Positions 8,713-17,515 of a DNA stretch of 64,000 bases are shown one piece after another; the stretch's first letter is position 1; every line of letters begins with the position of its first letter. The notes under the pieces are model-generated. The model was not told the DNA's origin and ran no database searches. It was given only the letters and a program-made list of their open reading frames with translations. The stretch covers positions 62,001 to 126,000 of the forward strand of contig QHUZ01000020.1 in NCBI GenBank assembly GCA_003223395.1, in the 5' to 3' direction. Source of the DNA: Gemmatimonadota bacterium (GTDB lineage Bacteria > Gemmatimonadota > Gemmatimonadetes > Gemmatimonadales > GWC2-71-9). The position numbers and the translations under genes were made by a program.

Positions 8713-9185
8713 GTCCACAAACCCGCGCCGTCGAGAGCTGGACGCTCCGACCCCTCACAGACTTCGTGCGGGAAGCGTCGGTGCGTCTCGTCCTGGTCCT
8801 GACGCCTGCAGGACAGGTGCTGGCGCAGTCCGGTTTCTCGCGCGCGGTGGACGTGATGTCGGCGGCGGCGCTCGCCGCGGCGATCGTCGCGTCCACGGGC
8901 GAGCTGGCGCGGCAGCTGCGGCAGCAGCCATTCGCGGCGCTCAGTCATCAGGGCCCCAAGACGGGATTCTTCCTCGCGACCTTCGTCACCGATCGCGGGA
9001 CGCTGGCGGTGCTCGCCGCCTATGATCTCGATGTTTCATCGCTCGGCCTGGTTCAGTTATTCTATGAGCAACTTGCGGCGGACTTGAAGGCGGCGACCCC
9101 GAAGGGGACGGTACCGAAACAGGTGCTGGCCGCGGACTTCGAGCGCGAGCTGACGGACAGCCTCAACACGCTGTTTGGGAGATAG
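8709..9185 (+). CDS. Second roadblock/LC7-type protein with extended C-terminus
   Basis: A 158-residue protein with a roadblock-like core (VRLVLVLTPAGQVLAQSGF, a long Ala-rich helix, TGFFLATFVTDRGTLAVLAAYD) and about 40 additional C-terminal residues rich in charged helix (ADFERELTDSLNTLFGR). It directly precedes the MglA-like GTPase with a three-base gap. The divergence from the preceding roadblock protein suggests a non-redundant role, perhaps a heterodimer partner or an exchange-factor-like regulator as described for MglA in Myxococcus. Confidence 0.75.
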   Translation: MSPQTRAVESWTLRPLTDFVREASVRLVLVLTPAGQVLAQSGFSRAVDVMSAAALAAAIVASTGELARQLRQQPFAALSHQGPKTGFFLATFVTDRGTLAVLAAYDLDVSSLGLVQLFYEQLAADLKAATPKGTVPKQVLAADFERELTDSLNTLFGR

Positions 9186-9188
9186 CCG

Positions 9189-9791
9189 GTGTCCCTGGTC
9201 AACTTCACGAGCCGCGAGATCACGTGCAAAATCGTCTACTACGGACCGGGACGGTCCGGCAAGACGACGAATCTCCATTACGTCTATGGCCGCGTGCCGG
9301 AAACGCGACGCGGGCGGATGGTGTCGCTCGCCACACAGACCGACCGCACGCTGTTCTTCGATTTCCTGCCGATCGATCTGGGGCAGATCTCTGGCTTCTC
9401 TACCCGGTTTCAGCTCTACACCGTGCCGGGCCAGGTCTACTACAACGCGACGCGGCGCCTCGTGCTGCAGGGCGCGGACGGGGTGGTGTTCGTGGGCGAC
9501 AGCCAGGCGCGCCAGCTCGACGAGAACATCGAAAGTCTCCAGAACCTCCAGAGCAATCTCCTGGAGCACGGGGTCGACGTGCGCACCATGCCGCTCGTGA
9601 TGCAATACAACAAGCAGGACCTGCCCCCCGAGCTGATTCTGACGCCGGCGGATCTGGATGACGCGCTCAACTTCCGCAGCGTGCCGAGCTTTCCGGCCGA
9701 CGCGCTGCACGGCAAAGGGGTGTTCGAGACGTTGAAGGGAATCTCGGAGTTAGTCCTCAAGAAGCTTGCGGCGGGCAGCCCGACAGTATGA
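9189..9791 (+). CDS. mglA: MglA-family small Ras-like GTPase
   Basis: A 200-residue prokaryotic Ras-like GTPase. P-loop [10 protein letters not shown] spans residues 19-28, the second motif is [12 protein letters not shown] (the MglA form of DxxG), and the base-recognition motif is NKQD. The opening [21 protein letters not shown] is highly typical of MglA. MglA-GTP marks a cell pole and sets movement polarity or pilus position in Myxococcus and Thermus. GTG 9189 lies four bases after the previous stop. The three preceding roadblock genes supply probable regulators. Its presence inside a Che operon implies that the phosphorelay acts on a polarity switch. Confidence 0.92.
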   Translation: MSLVNFTSREITCKIVYYGPGRSGKTTNLHYVYGRVPETRRGRMVSLATQTDRTLFFDFLPIDLGQISGFSTRFQLYTVPGQVYYNATRRLVLQGADGVVFVGDSQARQLDENIESLQNLQSNLLEHGVDVRTMPLVMQYNKQDLPPELILTPADLDDALNFRSVPSFPADALHGKGVFETLKGISELVLKKLAAGSPTV

Positions 9792-11755
9792 CCAGCGCGC
9801 TCAATCCCCGCTTCTCGTTCGAGACGTTCGTCGTGGGCGCCGCCAATCGTCTGGCCGTCACGGCCGGCCGCACGGTGGCGGAGAACCCGGGCTCGGCCTA
9901 CAACCCGCTCTTCATTTATAGTGGGTCGGGGCTGGGCAAAACCCACGTGCTGATGGCCATCGGCCACGCGGCGAAAACCATCGCCGCACAGCTCAACATC
10001 GAGTACCTGACGCTGGACGAGTACGTCGAAGCGTTCCACGCCGCGATCGCGGCCGGGCAGGGCGACGCCTTCCGCCGGCGCTTCCAGAACGTCGATGTCC
10101 TGCTGGTGGACGACGTGCAATTCCTGACGAACCGCAAGGAGATGCAGGCTGAGCTGCTGCGTCTCACCGAGGCGTTGCAGCAGTCGGGGCACCAGATCGT
10201 GCTCGCCAGCGATCGCCCGCCCGCCGAGATCGCGGACCTCGACGAGCGCCTGATCTCGCGGTTCTCGGGCGGGCTGGTGGTCGACATGGGCATCCCCGAC
10301 TACGAAACGCGCGTCGCCATCTTGCGCCGCAAGGCGGAAGAGCGGGGCAGCAAGTTCCAGCCCGGCGTGCTCGAAGCGGTCGCCAAGGTCGAGTATCCGA
10401 ACGTCCGCGAGCTGATGGGCGCACTCAATCGCCTGGTTGCCTTCCAGGCGGTCAACGACACGCCCATGAATGCCGAAGCTGCGAGCAAGGTATTGGGTAT
10501 CCCTACCGCCGCTTCACCTACCGCCGCTTCATCTACCGCCGTTTCATCTGCCGCCGCTTCATCAGCCGCCGCCTCACCCGATGAATTCTCCCAGTTCCTG
10601 ACTGACGTCACCGTCACGGTCGGGAAGGCCGTCGAAGCGTGGCGCGCGCGCGTCACCGAGGCGGTGCTACGGTGGGAAGGCGAAGGGTACCGCACGGGCA
10701 GGCTCGAGAAACTCCTCGAGCAGGAGACGCCGGCCGCGGTGGACGAAGCGATCGCGGCCTACGTGCAGGATGTCGAGCGGCTGAAGGCGCTCGAAGCGGA
10801 AGTCGCGGTGCTCGATCCGCAGGCCGCGGGCGAAAAAGTCTTCCGCGATCCCGACCGCATGAAGGCGGCCGAGGCGGCCGCCGCCAAGGTGCGCGACGGC
10901 GCGGCTCCCCCACCGGCGCCGTCCGCCGCGTTCCCGTTCGATAGTTACGTGGCGGGTGCGTCCAACGAAGTGGCGCTGAGCGCCGCGCGCGACGTCATCG
11001 CCAAGCCCGGCAAGAAGTACAATCCGCTCGTCATCGCGGGCAAGAGCGGGCTTGGCAAGACGCACTTGCTCAACGCGATCGGTCTGGAGCTCGCGAAGAA
11101 GAAAAATGCGATCGTCGCGTGCTTATCGACGCAGGCGTTCGTCGACGAGCTGATCGCCGCGATCGATGGCAACCGCGTGGACTGGTGGCGCGCGCGCTAC
11201 CGCCGCGCGACCGCCTTGTTGCTCGACGACATCCACCTGCTCGCCGGCAAGGAGCGTACCCAGGAGGAGCTGTTCAATCTCTTCAACCAGCTCGTGGACG
11301 CCGACCGGCAGCTGATCTTCACCGCGCCGTCGCACCCCAACACGCTCGAGGGACTCGAGGAGCGCATCGTCTCCCGGCTCGAGGGTGGGCTGGTGGCGGA
11401 GATCGCGGAGCCGGACAAAGAGCTGCGCCGCAGCGTGCTCGAGCGCCTGCTGACGCAGCAGCGCCTGCCGCTGGAGCCGGCGTTGGTCGATTATCTGGCC
11501 GACCGGCCCGTCGATTCGGTGCGCAGTCTGACCGGCGTCGTGCAACGCGTGGTGGAGGCGGCCGCGGCGCAGGACGCGCCGGTCACCGCCGGGCTGGCGC
11601 GCGAGGTGCTCGAAGGCGCGCCGCCGCCGCGCCGCACGGCGGGGCTCCGCACCAGCGGCATCGTCGTGTCGAGTGCCGGCGGCGTGCGCAGCCGCGAGAA
11701 GATGGTGTGGGATTGGCCCGGGGCGAGTGACCGCGTCATCGAGGATCTGCGGTAA
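9788..11755 (+). CDS. Protein with two tandem DnaA-type AAA+ ATPase modules and no DNA-binding domain
   Basis: A 655-residue protein without the DnaA N-terminal domain and without the C-terminal helix-turn-helix that binds DnaA boxes. Module 1 (residues about 5-237) has [16 protein letters not shown] with Walker A K51, Walker B VDDVQFL (D108-D109) and the Box VII-like LISRFSGG. A linker follows: an Ala/Ser repeat at about 240-264, then a charged helical region to about 375. Module 2 (about 378-620) repeats the fold with KSGLGKTH (K424), LDDIHLL (D480-D481) and IVSRLEGG. Both ATP sites and arginine-finger regions look intact. ATG 9788 overlaps the mglA stop as ATGA, so it is translated with mglA. 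It is neither a normal DnaA nor a single-module Hda. The role is unknown; an ATP-dependent switch or polymer in the polarity pathway is a guess. Confidence 0.88.
   Translation: MTSALNPRFSFETFVVGAANRLAVTAGRTVAENPGSAYNPLFIYSGSGLGKTHVLMAIGHAAKTIAAQLNIEYLTLDEYVEAFHAAIAAGQGDAFRRRFQNVDVLLVDDVQFLTNRKEMQAELLRLTEALQQSGHQIVLASDRPPAEIADLDERLISRFSGGLVVDMGIPDYETRVAILRRKAEERGSKFQPGVLEAVAKVEYPNVRELMGALNRLVAFQAVNDTPMNAEAASKVLGIPTAASPTAASSTAVSSAAASSAAASPDEFSQFLTDVTVTVGKAVEAWRARVTEAVLRWEGEGYRTGRLEKLLEQETPAAVDEAIAAYVQDVERLKALEAEVAVLDPQAAGEKVFRDPDRMKAAEAAAAKVRDGAAPPPAPSAAFPFDSYVAGASNEVALSAARDVIAKPGKKYNPLVIAGKSGLGKTHLLNAIGLELAKKKNAIVACLSTQAFVDELIAAIDGNRVDWWRARYRRATALLLDDIHLLAGKERTQEELFNLFNQLVDADRQLIFTAPSHPNTLEGLEERIVSRLEGGLVAEIAEPDKELRRSVLERLLTQQRLPLEPALVDYLADRPVDSVRSLTGVVQRVVEAAAAQDAPVTAGLAREVLEGAPPPRRTAGLRTSGIVVSSAGGVRSREKMVWDWPGASDRVIEDLR
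10505..10579 (+). repeat. Five tandem 15-bp units in the DnaA-like linker
   Basis: Five head-to-tail copies of a 15-bp unit (consensus near RCCGCCGCTTCATCT, with single-base variants) encode an Ala-Ala-Ser-Ser/Pro linker between the two ATPase modules. The unit keeps frame and matches two copies at 7976-8005 in the TPR-roadblock gene. There are no spacers and the unit is too short for a CRISPR. Confidence 0.9.
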
Positions 11756-13371
11756 TGGCGATCAAAGGCTCACTCAAGGAAGCGTCGCTGCCCGACGTGC
11801 TGCAGCTGCTCGCGCTGGGGCAGAAGACCGGCTGCCTCTCGATCGCCGATCGTTCCAACTTCGGCTACATCTACTTCGACAAGGGCCGCATCTGCTACGC
11901 CTCGATCGTGAACCGGCGCGACCGCCTCGGCGACATCCTCGTCAAGCACGAGAAGATCAGCCAGGAGCAGCTCGACGCCGCCATCCACCGCCAGCAGAAA
12001 GAGCGCAACAAGAAGCTGGGCGAGATTCTCGTCGCCCAGAACGTGCTCACGCAGCAAGAGCTCGAGCGCTACATGCGCATGCAGATCGAGGAATCGGTCT
12101 ACTACCTGTTCACCTGGACGCAGGGGACGTTCAACTTCGAAGCCGACGTCCGGCCGGAACAGCAGGACTTCCTCGTTTCGATCAACCCGGAGTCGCTGCT
12201 GCTGGAAGGCGCGCGGCGCGTGGACGAATGGGGACTGATCGAGAAGAAGATCCCGTCGTTCGATCTGATCTTTCTCGTGGACCGCGATCGCCTCGCGATC
12301 AGCGACGCCAAGCTGACGGAGATCCAGGACCGGCTGTTGCCGCTGCTCGACGGCTCGCGCGACGTGAATGGGGTCATCGAGGACTCGGGGTTAGGCGAGT
12401 TCGAGGTGGGGAAAGCGCTCTACGGCCTCGTGACCGCCGGCTTCCTGCATCGCGCCGGCCGTACCGCCAGCGCCGAAGACGTGAAGATGACCGACGCCCG
12501 GGTGGAGGAGCATCGCAATCTGGGCATCGCCTTCTACAAAACCGGAATGCTGGACGAAGCGACGCGCGAATTCCGCCGCGTCGCCGAGCTGCGCGCCACC
12601 GATGCCAACGCGCATTTCTTCATCGGCCTCGTCGCGTTGAAACAGGCGCGCTGGCGCGAGGCGATGGAGGCGCTGCGGCTCGCGGCGGAGAAAGGGGGCT
12701 CGCGTCCCGCGGTCCTCCACAATCTCGGCCTTGCCTTCGAGCAGCTCGGCCGGCTGGAGGACGCCGATGCCGCGTACTCCGAGGCCGCCACGCGCGCGCG
12801 CACCGATCCGCGCGTCTATGTGGGGTGGGGTGTCGTGGCGCTGAAGCAGGGCGACCATGGCAGCGCCGCCGGCCGGCTCGATCGCGCCAAGGAGCTGTTC
12901 GCCGAGCGCGTGCCGCCGATCTGGTTCTGGGCCCGTACGCTGGCCGCGGCCGCGGCCGGTGACTTCGAGACCGCCGAACAGGTGGCGGCCCAGGGCGTGG
13001 CGGCGTATCCCCAGAACGGCGTGTTGCGCAACAACCTCTCCGTGCTGCACGAGCTGGCGGGCGAGCTGCCGAAGGCCGAGGAGCTCGCGCGCGCGGCGCT
13101 GCACGATGAGCCATCGTTGCCGCAGCTCTCCAAGAATCTCGGCGATCTCGCCTACCGTGCGTCGCGGTACGACGAGGCGTGGGCGCTCTACCAGCGCGCG
13201 ATCGAGCTGTCGCCCGAGCTCGGGGACGACGTCTACTTCAAGCTGGGCAACATCGCCTACAAACGAAACGAGCGCGATCAGGCGCACGCGCTGTGGCGTC
13301 GCGCGCTCGAGCTCAATCCCAAGCACGAGCTCGTCAAAGCGAATCTGGACACCCTGAGCTCTTTGTCGTGA
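11755..13371 (+). CDS. PATAN (DUF4388) domain protein with TPR array (second paralogue)
   Basis: A 538-residue protein with the same plan as the one at 6403-7539. It has an N-terminal PATAN domain ([41 protein letters not shown]), then EILVAQNVLTQQELERYM and a winged-helix-like stretch near 185-240, followed by about 280 residues of TPR. The overlap TAATG at 11753-11757 sets the start. The longer TPR region suggests more partners. With the first paralogue it brackets the roadblock-MglA-DnaA-like block, as expected if both are adaptors for that complex. Confidence 0.86.
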   Translation: MAIKGSLKEASLPDVLQLLALGQKTGCLSIADRSNFGYIYFDKGRICYASIVNRRDRLGDILVKHEKISQEQLDAAIHRQQKERNKKLGEILVAQNVLTQQELERYMRMQIEESVYYLFTWTQGTFNFEADVRPEQQDFLVSINPESLLLEGARRVDEWGLIEKKIPSFDLIFLVDRDRLAISDAKLTEIQDRLLPLLDGSRDVNGVIEDSGLGEFEVGKALYGLVTAGFLHRAGRTASAEDVKMTDARVEEHRNLGIAFYKTGMLDEATREFRRVAELRATDANAHFFIGLVALKQARWREAMEALRLAAEKGGSRPAVLHNLGLAFEQLGRLEDADAAYSEAATRARTDPRVYVGWGVVALKQGDHGSAAGRLDRAKELFAERVPPIWFWARTLAAAAAGDFETAEQVAAQGVAAYPQNGVLRNNLSVLHELAGELPKAEELARAALHDEPSLPQLSKNLGDLAYRASRYDEAWALYQRAIELSPELGDDVYFKLGNIAYKRNERDQAHALWRRALELNPKHELVKANLDTLSSLS

Positions 13372-14156
13372 CCAAGGGGGGGGCCGCTCCTCAGGAGCGA
13401 GCGTTCGCCGCGCTGACGGAAAAGATTTCACGCGAGCGGGGAGTCAGCTGCGGGTCGTACAAGGACAAGTGCTTGAAGCGCCGGATCGCGGTGCGTATGC
13501 GGGCCCGCGGCGTCCATACCTACGAAGACTACGCGAAGGTCCTCGATCAGGACGCGCACGAGTATCAGGAGCTGCTCGACGCGCTCACGATCAACGTCAC
13601 GAAGTTCTTCCGCAACGTCGAAACATGGAACGCGCTGCGGCCCTATCTGGACGCGCTGGCCCGCGCGCGCCCACGGCTCCGCGTCTGGTCCGCGGGATGC
13701 TCGTCCGGCGAGGAGCCCTACACGATTGCCGTGCTGCTCGCCGAGGTCGGCGTCCCGGGAGTCATCGATGCGACGGACGTCGATCGTCTGAGTCTCGAGC
13801 GCACCCGCCAGGCGAGGTATCCCGAGACGGCATTCAGCGAGATGCCGGTCACTCTCAAGCGCCGCTACTTTCGCGACGGGCAGCCCCTCGAGCCGGTGCG
13901 CGCGCTGGTGCGCGTGCGCGCGCACGACGTGACGCGGGAGCCGCCGCCCGAGCCGCCGTACGATCTCATCGTCTGCCGCAACGTCGTGATCTATTTCGAG
14001 CGCCAGGCGCAGGAGCGGCTGTTTCAGGTGTTCGTCGATGCCCTCGCGCCGGGCGGTGTGCTGCTGCTCGGCAAGGTCGAAACGCTGTTCGGTCCCGCGC
14101 GCGAGCGCCTGAAGCTCGCCGATCCCCGCGAGCGGATTTACACGAAGCCGGCGTGA
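13368..14156 (+). CDS. cheR: CheR receptor methyltransferase
   Basis: A 262-residue CheR that methylates glutamates on chemoreceptors using S-adenosylmethionine. The N-terminal helical domain is short. TINVTKFFRN leads into the SAM-binding motif WSAGCSSGEEPYTIA, and the catalytic domain ends with LIVCRNVVIYF and the usual LFQVFVDALAPGGVLLLG strands. GTG 13368 overlaps the previous stop as GTGA. No receptor is encoded in the window, so its substrate must be elsewhere. Confidence 0.94.
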   Translation: MTKGGAAPQERAFAALTEKISRERGVSCGSYKDKCLKRRIAVRMRARGVHTYEDYAKVLDQDAHEYQELLDALTINVTKFFRNVETWNALRPYLDALARARPRLRVWSAGCSSGEEPYTIAVLLAEVGVPGVIDATDVDRLSLERTRQARYPETAFSEMPVTLKRRYFRDGQPLEPVRALVRVRAHDVTREPPPEPPYDLIVCRNVVIYFERQAQERLFQVFVDALAPGGVLLLGKVETLFGPARERLKLADPRERIYTKPA

Positions 14157-14635
14157 AAGAGACGATCGTCAAGGTCGCGGATTGGGCGGCCGAGCGCGGT
14201 GACGGGGTCCTCGTCACGCTGGGACTGGGTTCGTGCGTGGCGATCATGCTGCACGATCCGCAGACCAAGGCGGGCGCCATGGCGCACGTGCTGCTGCCCT
14301 CCACGAGCCTCGCGCGCGACTTCACCAACAAGGCCAAATTTCCCGAAACGGCGGTGCCGCTGCTGATCGAGCGCCTGAAAGGGCTGGGTGCCGACCCGCG
14401 GCGCCTCGTCGCCAAGCTGGCCGGCGGCGCCAGCATGTTCAGCCAGCTCGTCACGCCCGGAACGATCCAGATGGGCGAGCGCAACGTGCTCGCGGCGCGC
14501 AGCGCGCTGCGTGCCGCCGCCATCCCCATCGTGCGTGAGTCGGTCGGGGGCGATCGCGGCCGCAGCGTCCGGTTTTACATCACAGACGGCCGCGTGGAGA
14601 TCCGGTCGGTGGGCGCGAGTGAATCCGTCATCTGA
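14153..14635 (+). CDS. cheD: CheD glutamine deamidase
   Basis: A 160-residue CheD. Catalytic C28 sits in [11 protein letters not shown] and H45 in MAHVLLP, within one residue of the C27/H44 pair described for Thermotoga CheD. The KLAGGASMF segment and the final [15 protein letters not shown] strand are also standard. CheD deamidates receptor glutamines and, with CheC, adjusts CheY-P removal. GTG 14153 overlaps the cheR stop as GTGA. Its end overlaps cheB by 17 bases. Confidence 0.94.
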   Translation: MKETIVKVADWAAERGDGVLVTLGLGSCVAIMLHDPQTKAGAMAHVLLPSTSLARDFTNKAKFPETAVPLLIERLKGLGADPRRLVAKLAGGASMFSQLVTPGTIQMGERNVLAARSALRAAAIPIVRESVGGDRGRSVRFYITDGRVEIRSVGASESVI

Positions 14636-15731
14636 GCGTCCGGTCAAACCCAGCGTCGTCATCGCCGACGATAGCGCGCTGATGCGGCGCGTGCTCGTGG
14701 ACGTGCTCGGCGGCGGCGAAGCGGAGACGGGCGAGTTTCGCGTCGTCGCTACCGCGCGCGACGGGCTGGACGCGATCCGCAAGGTGCATCAGTACAAGCC
14801 GGACGTCGTGACGCTCGATCTCGAGATGCCGCAGCTCGATGGCCTGGGCGCCATCGGCTACATCATGTCGGAAGCGCCGCGGCCGATCGTCGTCGTCAGC
14901 GCGCACGCGGGCCCCGGCACCCAGGCGGCGATTCGCGCGCTGGAGCTCGGCGCGGTCGAAATCGTCGCCAAGCCACCGCCCGAAGTCTTCGGCCACCCGC
15001 GTGCCGCGCTCGAATCGCTGGCGCCCCAGCTCATCGCGGCGGTACGCCGGGCGCTCGCCGCGGATGTCTCGCACGTCACCGTCCTGGCGCGGCCACCGGC
15101 GACCGTCGTTCACCCGCCCGAGCTCGGGCTCCGCGGCCGCGCGGTGCTCGCGGTGGGCATCGCGGCGTCCACGGGCGGTCCGCGCGCGCTCGCCGACGTC
15201 GTGCCGCGCCTGCCGACCGGCCGCGGCGCCGCCGTGCTCATCGTGCAACACATGCCGCCGAAATTCACGCGCAGTCTCGCAGAGCGGCTCGACTCCATGA
15301 GTCCGTTGCGCGTCGTCGAAGCGGCGGATGGCGCGCCGATCGTCGCCGACACGGCGTACGTGGCCCCGGGCGATTATCATATGCGGGTGCGTTCCGCTGC
15401 CGACGGTCCCGTGATCGCGCTCGACCAATCCGCCCCGCTCTGGGGCGTTCGGCCGGCGGCCGATCCGTTGTTCCGCTCCATCGCCGAGGTGTACGGCGCG
15501 CGTGCCGTCGGCGTCGTGCTGACCGGCATGGGGCGCGACGGCGCGAGTGGACTGCGGACCATGCGGGACGCGGGCGCCACCGGACTCGCGCAGGATCGGG
15601 AAACGGCCGTTATTCCGGGCATGCCGGTCGCCGCGGTACAAGCCGGTGGCGTCGATGCCGTCCTCCCGCTCGGCCAGATCGCCGATCGCGTCGCCGCCGA
15701 GCTCGCCCGCCGGCGCCCCCCGGAACGATGA
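14619..15731 (+). CDS. cheB: CheB receptor methylesterase/deamidase
   Basis: A 370-residue two-domain protein. The receiver (about 10-130) has the acidic pair D17-D18 and phospho-acceptor D67 in TLDLEMP. The esterase domain has the catalytic triad S184 in [10 protein letters not shown]211 in QHMPPKFT and D307 in TGMGRDGA, spaced as in enteric CheB. Phosphorylation by CheA should activate it to remove receptor methyl groups, opposing CheR. GTG 14619 is chosen because the next in-frame candidates fall inside the receiver; the 17-base overlap with cheD suggests coupled translation. Confidence 0.95.
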   Translation: MNPSSERPVKPSVVIADDSALMRRVLVDVLGGGEAETGEFRVVATARDGLDAIRKVHQYKPDVVTLDLEMPQLDGLGAIGYIMSEAPRPIVVVSAHAGPGTQAAIRALELGAVEIVAKPPPEVFGHPRAALESLAPQLIAAVRRALAADVSHVTVLARPPATVVHPPELGLRGRAVLAVGIAASTGGPRALADVVPRLPTGRGAAVLIVQHMPPKFTRSLAERLDSMSPLRVVEAADGAPIVADTAYVAPGDYHMRVRSAADGPVIALDQSAPLWGVRPAADPLFRSIAEVYGARAVGVVLTGMGRDGASGLRTMRDAGATGLAQDRETAVIPGMPVAAVQAGGVDAVLPLGQIADRVAAELARRRPPER

Positions 15732-16156
15732 AGGGCTATCTGCTGGTGCGCGCTGACGGCAAGACATACGGACTGCCCGTCGCCCGAGTGCTGGAGGTGG
15801 GCGACACGACCGAAGTCCTCCACATCCCTCGCAAGCTCCCGGCGGTGCGGGGTCTGACGCCGCTGCGTGGACGGCTCGTGCCGCTCATTCATCTGGGGGC
15901 GTTCCTGACGGGCAGCGACGCGCCGCCCATCGCTCCCGACGCCACGCGCGCGGTGCGAACTGTTGTGCTCGTCGAGCTGGGGGCCGGCGGCCGGCAAGTG
16001 GCGTTCGAGGTAGATGACGCCGATGCGGTCGTGCGCGAGCAGCCGTTGCCCGTGCCGCGCGGTCAGACGTTGCCCTGGGCCGCCGGCGTGGCGGAACAGG
16101 AGGATGGTCTCGTTCCGATCCTCGATCTGGACGCACTCGGAGACCGGATCACATGA
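15728..16156 (+). CDS. cheW: CheW-like adaptor protein (second)
   Basis: A 142-residue CheW-fold protein: [22 protein letters not shown], then [17 protein letters not shown] and a closing [13 protein letters not shown]. It is more divergent than the third CheW and lacks the usual extended C-terminus. ATGA overlaps link it to cheB upstream and the third cheW downstream. Three CheW proteins for one CheA may connect different receptor clusters or the TPR scaffolds to the kinase; that is inference. Confidence 0.86.
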   Translation: MKGYLLVRADGKTYGLPVARVLEVGDTTEVLHIPRKLPAVRGLTPLRGRLVPLIHLGAFLTGSDAPPIAPDATRAVRTVVLVELGAGGRQVAFEVDDADAVVREQPLPVPRGQTLPWAAGVAEQEDGLVPILDLDALGDRIT

Positions 16157-16629
16157 CGGCGATCACTGGTGGGAGCGGCGGTGACGACGTCCAGCTGGTC
16201 ACGTTCAAGGTGGGCGGTCAGGATTTCGCGTTCAACATTTTCCAGGTCGAGCGCATTCTGCGCTACGAGGCTCCGGCGCCATTGCCGAAGGCGCCGGAGT
16301 TTCTCGAAGGCGTGCTCCAGTACCAGGGAGCCGCGATTCCCCTCGTCGATTTGCGCAAGCGGCTCGGCACCGCCGCGCCGCTGCGCGACGATACGCGCAC
16401 CGTCATTCTGGAATTCGATGGCGGGAAGATCGGCGTGATCGTCGACACGGTCACGGAAGTGCTGCAGGTGGCGGCGCAGGCCGTGACCCCGCCGCCGGGA
16501 ATCGTGAAGGGGCTCGCCGCGGAATACATCGCCGGCATGGTCGTGCAGAATGGCCGCACGATCGTCGTCTTGAACACGAACAAGCTCCTCAATTCGAACG
16601 AGAAACTGGCTCTGCAGGGAGCGACTTGA
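16153..16629 (+). CDS. cheW: CheW coupling protein (third, most canonical)
   Basis: A 158-residue protein closest to textbook CheW: VQLVTFKVGGQDFAFNIFQVERIL, APEFLEGVLQYQGAAIPLVDLRKRLG, TRTVILEF and KIGVIVDTVTEVL. It probably docks CheA to receptors. ATG 16153 overlaps the previous stop as ATGA. The stop shares a base with the next start (TGATG). Confidence 0.93.
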   Translation: MTAITGGSGGDDVQLVTFKVGGQDFAFNIFQVERILRYEAPAPLPKAPEFLEGVLQYQGAAIPLVDLRKRLGTAAPLRDDTRTVILEFDGGKIGVIVDTVTEVLQVAAQAVTPPPGIVKGLAAEYIAGMVVQNGRTIVVLNTNKLLNSNEKLALQGAT

Positions 16630-17498
16630 TGGCAGAAACCCCGGTCGCGGCGCTGCGCCGCGAATACGATGCCATCGCCCGGCAGCTCGAGGGGGGAGGC
16701 CCGTCGGGTAACGCCGAGCGTGAAGCGGCGAAGCGCGAGATTATCGCGTTCTTTAAAAAGGTGGACGGGATGTTGGGCGAGATGGCGCAGCTCAAGGACG
16801 ACATTCGCCAGCTCGTCGATCGCTACAAGCAGCTGGCCGCGGACACCAAGCAGGCCGCCGCTCCGGAATTCACCGGGCAGCGGCCGGTCCTGCATGCCGA
16901 TCACATCGGGGCGACGACCTTCATCGAGAAGGGCTGGAGTCTGATCTCGCTCGGCGACCACGCCGGCGCAATCCAGGCCCTCACCAAGGCGCTGCAGCTG
17001 TCGCCCGGGGAGACCCAGGCCGAGTCACTCCTCGGCTGGGCCCAGATGCTGCACGAGGATTACGACGATGCGCTCGGCACATTCCAGAAAGTGCTGATGA
17101 AGGAGCCGGCGAATTCCCTGGCGCGCATCAACGTCGGCTACATCTGCCTGCAGAAGCGGATCTTCGGCGAGGCGATCGAGCATCTCTCGAAAGCGATCCG
17201 GCTGGACAACGACAAGAAGGCGACGTTGTACGCGCATTTCTATCTCGGCCTCGTCTATCTGCAACGCGAGATGTTCGAGGATGCCGAAACCTTTTTCGAG
17301 AAGACGATCAAGCTCGGACCCAACCTGATCGAGGCCTATTACGAGTTGGGACGCGCGCACTGGTTCGCCGGCGATCAGGACAAAGCCAAATCCACCTGGG
17401 CGGACGGCTTCAAGGCGAACAAGTTCAATCCCTGGGGCAAGAAGTGTCAGGAGATGCTGGACCGTGTCGCCAAGGGTGAGGAGCCGCCGCGAGAATAG
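16629..17498 (+). CDS. TPR protein closing the Che-MglA operon
   Basis: A 289-residue protein: a charged coiled-coil-like N-terminus (about 1-80, AAKREIIAFFKKVDGMLGEMAQLKDD) followed by four to five TPR units (about 95-280). There is no signal peptide or catalytic motif. ATG 16629 shares its first base with the cheW stop; TTG 16626 is in frame just before it but less likely. It is the last overlapping gene of the operon; the next gene begins after 17 bases or so and belongs to a different kind of protein. A scaffold role in the signalling complex is inferred from context. Confidence 0.8.
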   Translation: MAETPVAALRREYDAIARQLEGGGPSGNAEREAAKREIIAFFKKVDGMLGEMAQLKDDIRQLVDRYKQLAADTKQAAAPEFTGQRPVLHADHIGATTFIEKGWSLISLGDHAGAIQALTKALQLSPGETQAESLLGWAQMLHEDYDDALGTFQKVLMKEPANSLARINVGYICLQKRIFGEAIEHLSKAIRLDNDKKATLYAHFYLGLVYLQREMFEDAETFFEKTIKLGPNLIEAYYELGRAHWFAGDQDKAKSTWADGFKANKFNPWGKKCQEMLDRVAKGEEPPRE

Positions 17499-17515
17499 CG
17501 CTGCTGGTCCTGCTG

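Noticed and set aside
10505-10579. Short direct repeats as a CRISPR array
   Set aside because: The units are 15 bases, directly adjacent and coding in frame, with no spacers and no cas genes in the window.
9788-11755. A true dnaA gene marking the replication origin
   Set aside because: There is no DNA-binding domain IV, no dnaN or gyrB neighbours and no cluster of DnaA boxes.
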